From PALSA-1316 sp964499365 (GTDB taxonomy: Bacteria > Nitrospirota > Thermodesulfovibrionia > Thermodesulfovibrionales > UBA6898): a DNA stretch of 64,000 bases. This document shows positions 53,661-60,892 of this stretch, one piece after another. Position 1 is the first letter of the stretch; every line of letters starts with the position of its first letter. The notes under the pieces were generated by a model that was not told the DNA's origin, did not search any database, and saw nothing but the letters and a program-made list of their open reading frames with translations. The stretch lies in the NCBI GenBank assembly GCA_964499365.1, contig CAZCKU010000014.1, positions 50,156 to 114,155 on the forward strand. The letters run 5' to 3'. The translations under genes were made by a program, and so were the position numbers.

Positions 53661-54718
53661 TGCGGCCACGGGAGGAGATGATGCAGACAGGATTGCCGGG
53701 GCATACCGTTACCGTTATTATTCCCTGCCGCAACGAGGAAAAGTATATCGGGAAGTTTATTGCGACGCTTGCCGGGCAGGATTATTTCAACGGAATGCCG
53801 CATGAAAAGATCGAGGTCTTTTTTATCGATGGGGAAAGTACCGACCGGACGAGGGAGATCATTGAGCAGCATGCCCGGGTTTATCCATTCATGCGGGTGC
53901 TCTCCAACCCGAGGCGGATTGTGCCTGAGGCGATGAATATCGGGATACGGCAGGCGAAGGGCGATGTCATTATCCGCATGGACGCCCATACCGAGTATCC
54001 CCCTGATTACATAACGAACTGCGTTGAATGTCTCGACAGGACCGGGGCCGAGAATGTGGGGGGACCGATCATCAGCATATCCGATACGTTCTGCGGCAAG
54101 GCGATTGCCGCAGGCATGAGTTCAGTCTTCGGGGTTGGCAATGCACGGTTCCGCCTGGGCGGGTTCGAAGGGTATGTTGATACGGTTCCCTTCGGCGCCT
54201 ATCGCCGCGATGTCTTTGACAGGATCGGCCTGTTTGATACAGAGCTCGTGAGAAACCAGGACGATGAGCTGAACTACCGTTTGATAAAGACCGGCGGAAA
54301 GATCTATATGGCCTCGGGGATTAAATCCTACTATTATCCCCGTGATTCCATCGGGAAACTCTGGAAGCAGTACTACGAATACGGGTATTGGAAGGTGCGG
54401 GTGATCCAGAAACACGGGCTGCCGGCTTCGTGGCGGCACCTGGTGCCGGTTACCTTTGTCCTGAGCATGCTGATCACGGGCCTTCTGGCTTTGTTTGATT
54501 CAAGGGCGGTCTATCCGCTCCTGGCCATCTGCGGCTCTTACGCCCTTTTGGCGGGTCTTTTTTCGGCAAGGATTGCGGCGGAGAAGGGGATCAGGTATTT
54601 TCCCCTTCTGCCCGTTGTCTTTGCAACGCTGCATACAAGTTATGGCGTCGGATTTTTGAAGGGTATCGGGGATTTCATCGTGATGAAGAAACACGGCAGG
54701 TCGGTCCTGCAGACCTAG
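53660..54718 (+). CDS. Membrane glycosyltransferase family 2 (ExoA-like)
   Basis: This 352-residue GT-A enzyme has VIIPCRNEEKYIGKFIATL, DGESTDRT, RMDAH and the acceptor-site QDDELNYRL. Two or three membrane helices follow residue about 260. This matches succinoglycan ExoA-type transferases. It starts at ATG 53660 after AGGAGG at 53649-53654, overlapping the preceding stop. Confidence 0.87.
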   Translation: MRPREEMMQTGLPGHTVTVIIPCRNEEKYIGKFIATLAGQDYFNGMPHEKIEVFFIDGESTDRTREIIEQHARVYPFMRVLSNPRRIVPEAMNIGIRQAKGDVIIRMDAHTEYPPDYITNCVECLDRTGAENVGGPIISISDTFCGKAIAAGMSSVFGVGNARFRLGGFEGYVDTVPFGAYRRDVFDRIGLFDTELVRNQDDELNYRLIKTGGKIYMASGIKSYYYPRDSIGKLWKQYYEYGYWKVRVIQKHGLPASWRHLVPVTFVLSMLITGLLALFDSRAVYPLLAICGSYALLAGLFSARIAAEKGIRYFPLLPVVFATLHTSYGVGFLKGIGDFIVMKKHGRSVLQT

Positions 54719-54753
54719 GGCACGCGGGGAAAGAGAAGGAACGGAAGGAATAT

Positions 54754-55683
54754 ATGAAAAAAGTGATCTACCCGGAAGGGAAGAAATTTGCCTTTTCCAT
54801 TTTTGACGATACGGACCACGCCACCGTAGAAAATGTCGGCCCGGTCTATGCTCTGCTGGCTGACCTGGGCCTGCGGACGACGAAGAGCGTATGGGTCTTT
54901 CCGTCGGAGAACAGGGAGGGCCCGTATTACCATTCCGAGACGCTCTCGGACCCCGGGTATCTTGATTTTATCCGGGAGTTGAACAGGAGGGGTTTTGAGA
55001 TAGCCTTTCATAACGCGTCGATGGACTCCAGCATGCGTGCCCTGACTGCTGCGGCCATCGAGAGGTTCAGGGACCTGCTCGGTTCCTACCCCCGGATCCA
55101 TGTCAATCACGACGGGAATAAGGAAAATCTCTACTGGGGACTCGACAGGCTCGACGCATCCCCGCTCAGATACCTCCTGAGACTGAAGCGGAAACCCTCG
55201 GAGTTTGAGGGCCACGACCCTGGTTCACCATACTTCTGGGGTGACCTCTGCCGGGACAGGATCACCTATGTCCGCAATTTCGTCTTCAGGGAAATCAATC
55301 TGCTGCGCGTCAACCCGACGATGCCGTATGCCGATCCCCGGCGGCCGTACGTGCCATACTGGTTTTCTTCCTGCGAGGGAGGATCGGTCGGGAGTTTCAA
55401 TGAACTGCTCTCCCTGAAGAATCAGGAGCGGCTGGAGAGCGAGGGGGGTGTCTGCATCGTCTATACCCATTTTGCCAAGGGGTTTGTCGAAGACGGCAGG
55501 GTCAATGCGAAGACAACGGAGCTGCTGGAACGGCTTTCGGCCCGCAAGGGGTGGTTCGTCCCTGTTTCGGAACTTCTGGATTACCTCCGGATGCAGCAAT
55601 CCGTCGATACGCTGGCCGCCCCGGAGCGGATCGGCATGGAGCTGAAATGGTTTTGGTCGAAGCTGCTGCACGGCACATCATGA
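54754..55683 (+). CDS. NodB-like deacetylase relative with altered zinc site
   Basis: This 309-residue protein has a polysaccharide-deacetylase-like layout. The first motif is SIFDDTDH with the Asp pair. The second motif reads AFHNASMD, where H-x3-H is expected, so one zinc His is Met. It has no signal peptide. It may be inactive or work with different metal chemistry. It is preceded by GGAAGGAA and followed closely by the FemAB-like gene. Confidence 0.65.
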   Translation: MKKVIYPEGKKFAFSIFDDTDHATVENVGPVYALLADLGLRTTKSVWVFPSENREGPYYHSETLSDPGYLDFIRELNRRGFEIAFHNASMDSSMRALTAAAIERFRDLLGSYPRIHVNHDGNKENLYWGLDRLDASPLRYLLRLKRKPSEFEGHDPGSPYFWGDLCRDRITYVRNFVFREINLLRVNPTMPYADPRRPYVPYWFSSCEGGSVGSFNELLSLKNQERLESEGGVCIVYTHFAKGFVEDGRVNAKTTELLERLSARKGWFVPVSELLDYLRMQQSVDTLAAPERIGMELKWFWSKLLHGTS

Positions 55684-55692
55684 GGTGGTGAC

Positions 55693-56724
55693 ATGAAACT
55701 CGAACTCATACCGCAGATAGATCCGGAGGCATGGGACAGGGCCATCGCCCCGTACGACAGTAAATTCCTGTTTCATCAGGCCGCCTGGCTTGATTTTCTG
55801 AGGGAGACCCAGGGTGGTGAGATCCTGAGATTCAGGATTGTTGATGAGGGAAAAGAGCTGGGTTTCTTTGCAGGCCTGCTTGTCCGGAAAGGGCCCCTGA
55901 CCATATTCGGCAGCCCCCTGCGCGGCTGGACAACAGACTATATGGGGCCGGTTGTAAACAGGGGCTTCGATTATCGGCGTTTCCTTCCTGTACTGGAGGG
56001 GCTCTGCCGGGAGATGAAGATCGATCATCTCGAAATCTGCAATCCGCATCTTGACGATGCCCCTATGCAGGAGGCTGGCTTCAGCCTCGCCGAAGGCATT
56101 ACCTATATTGTCCCGCTCCACCCGTGCGAGGAAGAGATGTGGAGACAACTGGAGAAGAAAAGCTGCCAGTACTCCATCAGGAAGGCAAAAAAGGACGGTC
56201 TCGCGGTGGAGGAGAACTACGGGGCAGATTTCATTGATGCGTATTACCGCCAGCTGGGGGAGGTCTTTGCAAAGCAGGGCCTTGTGCCTACATATCCGGT
56301 CGAACGGATAAGAAGTCTGCTGGGCCACCTGGCCCCTGACCACCTCATGGCGCTTCAGGTGAAATACGGTGACAAGACGGTCGCCTCGGGAATATTCCCC
56401 CATGATGACCGCCATGTCTTCTTCTTCGGCGGCGCCTCCTGGCAGGCGTTCCATAGATTCTGTCCGAATGAGCTGCTGCACTGGTCGATCATGACGCGGT
56501 CTGCGGGCATGGGGATCTCCCAATACGATATGTGCGGCAGCGGGAGTTTTAAACCGAAATTCGGCGGAGAAAAGGTTGCGGTCAGGAGATACTCAAAAAG
56601 CTATTCGCTCCTCGCAAGGGTGGGACGCGAGGCTTACCGCTCATATTTCTATGCCCGGCAGAGGCTGCAGGGCAGGTTTCGGACTGCGCTGCAGCGCCGG
56701 CATCCGGTGGCTCAGGATGACTGA
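55693..56724 (+). CDS. FemAB-like GNAT acyltransferase
   Basis: This 343-residue protein with a tandem GNAT layout resembles FemAB proteins linked to exopolysaccharide and exosortase loci. Segments include FHQAAWLDFL at the start, SCQYSIRKAKKDGL in the centre and MCGSGSFKPKFGGEKV at the end. FemAB enzymes move amino acids from aminoacyl-tRNA to cell-wall precursors; here it may add an aminoacyl or acetyl group to the glycan. AGGTGGTGAC lies before ATG 55693. Confidence 0.8.
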   Translation: MKLELIPQIDPEAWDRAIAPYDSKFLFHQAAWLDFLRETQGGEILRFRIVDEGKELGFFAGLLVRKGPLTIFGSPLRGWTTDYMGPVVNRGFDYRRFLPVLEGLCREMKIDHLEICNPHLDDAPMQEAGFSLAEGITYIVPLHPCEEEMWRQLEKKSCQYSIRKAKKDGLAVEENYGADFIDAYYRQLGEVFAKQGLVPTYPVERIRSLLGHLAPDHLMALQVKYGDKTVASGIFPHDDRHVFFFGGASWQAFHRFCPNELLHWSIMTRSAGMGISQYDMCGSGSFKPKFGGEKVAVRRYSKSYSLLARVGREAYRSYFYARQRLQGRFRTALQRRHPVAQDD

Positions 56725-56803
56725 CTGCGGGCACCGGGTTGGCGGCTCCGGGATGGTTTTCTCCGGCGGCCTGAACCATGTTGAATATAATGAGGAGATC
56801 ACC

Positions 56804-58345
56804 ATGAATGCATGGGGCAACGCACGTTTTCTGCTCGGAGGGCTCTGTATATTAATGCTTTTTCTGACCTGTGGAGGGTACTATGCAGCATTGCCCCCTG
56901 ACGATGGGAAGCCGGCAGCCCCCAGTGTTGCGGCTACCGGCAGCGTGGCAGCCCCGGCTGCCGGTAATGCAGCCGTGGTCTCGCAGAATGCGGCAGCATA
57001 CTATATGGCGGTGAACGGGTCCGACAGGAACAGCGGGACCGCGACTGCGCCGTTTCTGACGTTTACAAAGGCTATGGGTGTGATGAAGGCAGGCGATACG
57101 CTTTTCATTAAAGACGGAACATATAGACAGTCTCTGAACGTGACAATATCCGGCACGGCAGCTGGCGTGATAGCGATCAGGGCGGTGAACGACGGTGCAG
57201 TGATCGTGGACGGGCAGGGGACGAGGGAGACGCTGAAGATAGTGGGCAGGAGCTATGTAACCGTGGAAGGCATCGTGTTTAAAAATGCCGTGGGGGATGT
57301 GGTAAAAGTCAGCGGCGGATCACACCATATTAACCTCAGAAGGCTTTCTGCCTATAGTGCAGGGGTGGGGAACTATCATCTCTTCCTGGTCTGGAACTCA
57401 AGTTCAGTCCTGATAGAGGACTGCATAGCCTCACAGACCAACGGCACGAACAGGGCAGGCAGATACGGTATCGTGAGCTTCGGCGGGGCGAACCATAACA
57501 TATTCAGAAGAAATTACGTGAAATACTATGGCCACACCGGCGGCGGCGGACCCTGTGCAGCAGGGGCTGACTATGGCGGCAGTTACGACCTGTGGGAGAA
57601 CAACGTGTTTGACGTATCGGAGATGCCGGCAGGCTGCAGTGATGTAGGCTACCAGTTTGCGATATTCGGAGAGGGTCTGTATTTTGATACCTCGCACAAC
57701 CGGTGGTACGGCAACGTCGTCATGGGCGGGCCGAAAGTGGGATACGCGGCGTTTGGGGAGTCGGACGGAACGTATTCGGTCTCCGACTGGGAGTTCCTGA
57801 ACAACGTCTTCATAGATGCCCAGGCGGGCATCGTGAATATCGGTGCAGAAAAAGGTTCAGGATGGATCGTACGGAACAATACCCTGAGCGGTATGAGCAC
57901 CAATGCGATGACTAAGACGCAAGGCGCGGGGGCGTATGCCCTGGTGACGAACAATTCCTATCTCACCGGCACCAGCGGAATCAGCGCTGTCACCAGCTCC
58001 AGCCTGACAAGTACCTACAACAATTTTTATGGAGTAGCGACGCAGTACAGCGGCAATGTACTGAACAAGGCAGGCGACAAGAACATCACCCCCTCGTATG
58101 ATACCCTTACCTACGGCAAGGGGGCGTATCTGATGGTACCGGCTGCACTGAAGGGGCAGGGTGAAGGCGGTGCCGACATCGGTGCGATGGCGCTCCTGCG
58201 GTATCAGGACGGGACGCTCACTCCTCAGCCTCTGTGGCCGTGGCCGATGGAGGAGAGGATTGTACGGGAGACCGGAAGGAGTATTACCTGGGAGGCAGGC
58301 GGAGGCATATGGAAAACGCTGATGAATGTATATGCCGCGGATTGA
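56804..58345 (+). CDS. Secreted right-handed beta-helix protein, copy 1
   Basis: This 513-residue exported protein has a hydrophobic leader ending near LTCGG, which could be a lipobox but is not canonical. An Ala/Pro-rich linker follows, then YYMAVNGSDRNSGTATAPFLT, the usual opening of pectate-lyase-like beta-helices, and many short Asn-rich beta coils. It may bind or cleave polysaccharide. ATG 56804 with GAGGAGATC upstream is the start. A second gene with the same mature opening begins at 63829. No C-terminal sorting signal is present. Confidence 0.82.
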   Translation: MNAWGNARFLLGGLCILMLFLTCGGYYAALPPDDGKPAAPSVAATGSVAAPAAGNAAVVSQNAAAYYMAVNGSDRNSGTATAPFLTFTKAMGVMKAGDTLFIKDGTYRQSLNVTISGTAAGVIAIRAVNDGAVIVDGQGTRETLKIVGRSYVTVEGIVFKNAVGDVVKVSGGSHHINLRRLSAYSAGVGNYHLFLVWNSSSVLIEDCIASQTNGTNRAGRYGIVSFGGANHNIFRRNYVKYYGHTGGGGPCAAGADYGGSYDLWENNVFDVSEMPAGCSDVGYQFAIFGEGLYFDTSHNRWYGNVVMGGPKVGYAAFGESDGTYSVSDWEFLNNVFIDAQAGIVNIGAEKGSGWIVRNNTLSGMSTNAMTKTQGAGAYALVTNNSYLTGTSGISAVTSSSLTSTYNNFYGVATQYSGNVLNKAGDKNITPSYDTLTYGKGAYLMVPAALKGQGEGGADIGAMALLRYQDGTLTPQPLWPWPMEERIVRETGRSITWEAGGGIWKTLMNVYAAD

Positions 58346-58438
58346 ACTTTCAGATGACGAATGACAACGGAAAGAACCCGGCGGGACAGCACCGGGATAC
58401 AGAATAACCACCGATACAAACAGAGAGCGGGTGCGACC

Positions 58439-59152
58439 ATGACAAAAGATGACAAAATGAATATCTTCGGCCTCCTTCGGAATATCCGGCTGTTTTCCGC
58501 GCTTACGGACGGGGAGTTGCGGCAGATACGGGACAATATCGCAATAAAGAGATACAGGAAGCATGAGGTGATACTCTATGAAGAGAACACCAATCAGGTA
58601 ATGTATATTATCCTTGCGGGAAAGGTGAAGGTTCTCCAGACGACCGAGGATGGAAAGGAGATGATCCTGGCCATGCATCAGGCGGGGGACTTCTTTGGCG
58701 AAGTTTCCCTGATCGACAGCCTGACGATGCCTGCCTCTGTCGTTGCGACCGAAGACTCTATCGTGGCGATTATTTCGAAGAAGGACTTTTATACCATACT
58801 GCACTCCCAGGGGAAGGTGGTCGAGGACCTGCTGCTGATCATGTGTTCGCGGCTTCGGGAGTCGTGGCACAAGATGCAGATCCTGAGCCTGAATAATGCT
58901 GCTCAGAAGGTCAGAATGCTTTTCATGATGCTCTCCCAGGAGCACGGCAGAAGGACCGGTGAAGGCCTGATGCTGGACATCAAGCTGACCCATCAGGACA
59001 TTGCCAATATGCTCGGCATCACGCGCGAGACCGTCACCCGGATACTCGACAAGTGGCTCGTGGATGAAGAGATCAGGGTCATCAAGAAGAAGTTCATGCT
59101 CCTCAGCGGAGATTTTCTGAAGTCCGGCCTCAGAAGTGAGGTGCTGCAGTAG
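58439..59152 (+). CDS. Crp/Fnr family transcription regulator
   Basis: This 237-residue protein has an N-terminal cyclic-nucleotide-binding beta-roll (GKVKVLQTTEDGKEMIL, GDFFGEVSLID) and a C-terminal helix-turn-helix (LTHQDIANMLGITRETVTRIL). No Cys cluster for an FNR iron-sulfur centre is seen. It is the last gene before a strong terminator and is a candidate regulator of the surface-protein module that follows. ATG 58439 is chosen; ATG 58457 is possible. Confidence 0.88.
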   Translation: MTKDDKMNIFGLLRNIRLFSALTDGELRQIRDNIAIKRYRKHEVILYEENTNQVMYIILAGKVKVLQTTEDGKEMILAMHQAGDFFGEVSLIDSLTMPASVVATEDSIVAIISKKDFYTILHSQGKVVEDLLLIMCSRLRESWHKMQILSLNNAAQKVRMLFMMLSQEHGRRTGEGLMLDIKLTHQDIANMLGITRETVTRILDKWLVDEEIRVIKKKFMLLSGDFLKSGLRSEVLQ

Positions 59153-59192
59153 ATGACTCATTGAATACATAGGCCCTAGACTGGCCCTGTTG

Positions 59193-59229
59193 AAAAGCCT
59201 GCTTCCTGATGCGAAGCAGGCTTTTTTTT
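59193..59229 (+). terminator. Intrinsic terminator at the end of the glycan locus
   Basis: AAGCCTGCTT at 59195-59204 pairs perfectly with AAGCAGGCTT at 59214-59223 around a 9-base loop, followed by a run of eight T at 59222-59229. It ends the long co-directional array after the Crp/Fnr gene. Confidence 0.92.
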
Positions 59230-59353
59230 GTATTGCCTCCAGCCTTTCCCAAAAAAGAAGCACCTGTCCCAAAAGGGCAAAAATACAGGCTTTCAACTGT
59301 GAATATAGTGTGAATATTGAACGGCAGCAGCAGGTTGCAGGTGCCGGAAAAGC

Positions 59354-59369
59354 TGGCACAGGCTATGCG
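59354..59369 (+). promoter_or_regulatory. Sigma-54 (-24/-12) promoter of the basic exported protein
   Basis: TGGCACAGGCTATGCG has a perfect -24 element with GG at 59355-59356 and GC at 59367-59368, exactly ten bases apart. A start near 59380 leaves a short leader with AAAGGAGG at 59401-59408. It follows directly on the terminator of the previous unit. The 59230-59353 stretch has nothing else I recognise. Confidence 0.6.
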
Positions 59370-59456
59370 ATATACAGAGACAGGAAGCCAATCCCGGAAT
59401 AAAGGAGGAAGAAGATGAAACAGATGCTGCATACATTCGACAAGGAGGACAGTATT

Positions 59457-59981
59457 ATGAAGAAAAGACGGTTTGTTGGTTTGCTGGTGATGGTCCTGAT
59501 GCTCGGACTGACAGGATTTGCTGTCCAGAGCGAAGCAGGGGTGAGCGTCTCTGTCGGTATGGATCTTCCCGCGTTCAGATTCGGGGGCCCGCCTCAGCTT
59601 GTGGTTATTCCCGGAACGTATGCCTATTTTGCACCTGAGGCAGACATTGATATTGTCTTCTACGGCGGCTACTGGTACCGCCCGTACGAAGGCCGCTGGT
59701 ACAGGGGCCGGGGATATAATGGACCCTGGGCCCATATTGCTCCGGCACGGCTGCCTCGCGTGCTGACGGATTTGCCTCACGACTACCGCCATGCCTACCG
59801 GGAACATCCCCGCATTGATTACCGTGATTTCCGCAGGAACTGGCGCGGTTGGGAAAAGAACCGGCACTGGGACAGAGACGAACGCTGGAGAGAAGGCAGA
59901 CACCGGGAGATGCGTGAAAACAGAAGAGAAGACCGGCGTGATGACAGACGGGAGCACCGTCAGGAGCATCGCGGAAGATAG
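59457..59981 (+). CDS. Small basic exported protein with YWYRP-type region
   Basis: This 174-residue protein has a signal peptide (about residues 1-26). A short beta region with VVIPGTYAYFAPEADIDIVFYGGYWYRP follows, and then a highly charged tail of Arg, Asp, Glu and His. The tail could bind anionic glycan. Two in-frame starts, ATG 59415 and ATG 59457, each have an AAGGAGG ribosome site; only the second gives a normal signal peptide. It is flanked by a sigma-54-like promoter and a strong terminator, so it is a single-gene unit. Confidence 0.8.
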   Translation: MKKRRFVGLLVMVLMLGLTGFAVQSEAGVSVSVGMDLPAFRFGGPPQLVVIPGTYAYFAPEADIDIVFYGGYWYRPYEGRWYRGRGYNGPWAHIAPARLPRVLTDLPHDYRHAYREHPRIDYRDFRRNWRGWEKNRHWDRDERWREGRHREMRENRREDRRDDRREHRQEHRGR

Positions 59982-60021
59982 GCTGCCCGGCCTGGCGGAG
60001 ACTCCCGGCAGTATCGTGATG

Positions 60022-60065
60022 AAAGAGGCAGGGACAGGAACTCCGTCCCTGCCTCTTTATTTTCT
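60022..60065 (+). terminator. Intrinsic terminator after the basic exported protein
   Basis: AAAGAGGCAGGGAC at 60022-60035 pairs over 14 bp with GTCCCTGCCTCTTT at 60045-60058, followed by ATTTT. The region 60066-60250 that follows has no recognised gene. Confidence 0.9.
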
Positions 60066-60253
60066 CCGGGAAACTGACCGGACACGCAGCCAAACACCTG
60101 ATCGGTGACGGACCGCCATTTTTCAGGCATCTCCCTTGCTAGCTTAAGGAGAATAGAGGCTTTGTAGCATACTGAAAATTTGTGTAATGTCCCGCTAGTA
60201 AAGGCAGAACATGCTGTATATGAATCCGGCGCTGCCAGTGCAGTTGGGTGATA

Positions 60254-60269
60254 TGGCATAATTCTGGTG
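60254..60269 (+). promoter_or_regulatory. Weak sigma-54-like element before the small exported protein
   Basis: TGGCATAATTCTGGTG has GG and GT ten bases apart, so the -12 element is imperfect, as in the site at 15581. A TTGACA at 60272-60277 has no -10 box at proper distance. Treat as tentative. Confidence 0.25.
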
Positions 60270-60292
60270 TTTTGACATAATATAGGATACAT

Positions 60293-60739
60293 ATGAAGAT
60301 GTTTCATTACTTGAGATATATACTGGTTTTTGTCTATCTTGTCTATGCGGTATCTCCTCTGATGGGGAGTGTCGACAAGGCACCTCTGGGCGGACTCACC
60401 GCGGCCCGCACTGAAGTGTCTCTGCGTTTGTTAGTCCTTGACCGCCTCCTTTCCTTTGTCTTTGACGATGCCGGGGCAGCGGAGCAGGGCGAGATCGATA
60501 CGACCGAAGACGTTATGGTGAAGAAATTCCGCTGCCTGCCTGCCGGGAACTCACTGGGGAAGAAGATCATCTCGGAAGGACACACCGAAATGCAGCATAT
60601 TGTCCAGGATTTGGATGATGGCGGGCATGAGCAGCGCGGCCCTGTCTATATAGCGGTACCCGAGCCTATTCCTCATATTTTTGACGGTTACAGTACACTT
60701 CATTCAGGTCAATCCCCACCCCTTTCTCTTCTTTCCTGA
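60293..60739 (+). CDS. Small exported hypothetical protein
   Basis: This 148-residue protein has a hydrophobic N-terminus (residues about 8-25, ILVFVYLVYAVSPLMG) that could be a signal peptide or anchor. No domain is recognised. A weak ribosome site, TAGGA, precedes ATG 60293. Base composition is a little lower in GC than neighbouring genes. It may not be a real gene, although it fills an otherwise empty interval. Confidence 0.4.
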   Translation: MKMFHYLRYILVFVYLVYAVSPLMGSVDKAPLGGLTAARTEVSLRLLVLDRLLSFVFDDAGAAEQGEIDTTEDVMVKKFRCLPAGNSLGKKIISEGHTEMQHIVQDLDDGGHEQRGPVYIAVPEPIPHIFDGYSTLHSGQSPPLSLLS

Positions 60740-60813
60740 TTCTCAGACTCATATGAACTGATCCGTGAAATTCTGGCGGCTACTGCTGCCAGCATGATAG
60801 CGGCTCATCTGTT

Positions 60814-60862
60814 TGACGTCACGTGGCATGTCGCTTCTGTCTTTGCCGGAGATGACGCGTCA
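60814..60862 (+). promoter_or_regulatory. Two TGACG palindromes upstream of the exosortase substrate
   Basis: TGACGTCA at 60814-60821 and TGACGCGTCA at 60853-60862 are perfect palindromes with centres 40 bp apart, both followed by CG. They look like an operator pair for a dimeric regulator, possibly the Crp/Fnr protein. This is inference. Confidence 0.35.
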
Positions 60863-60892
60863 CGCATATGCCTATTTCAAGGAGAGATATAT

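Noticed and set aside
56787..56792. TATAAT before the beta-helix gene as a -10 promoter box
   Set aside because: It is only 12 bases before the start codon, overlaps the ribosome site region, and has no -35 partner.
60272..60277. TTGACA as a sigma-70 -35 box for the gene at 60293
   Set aside because: No -10 box is present 16-18 bases downstream; that position is already inside the coding region.
60814..60840. TGGCATGTCGCTTCTG before the exosortase substrate as a sigma-54 promoter
   Set aside because: The -12 GC pair is missing at the required distance.
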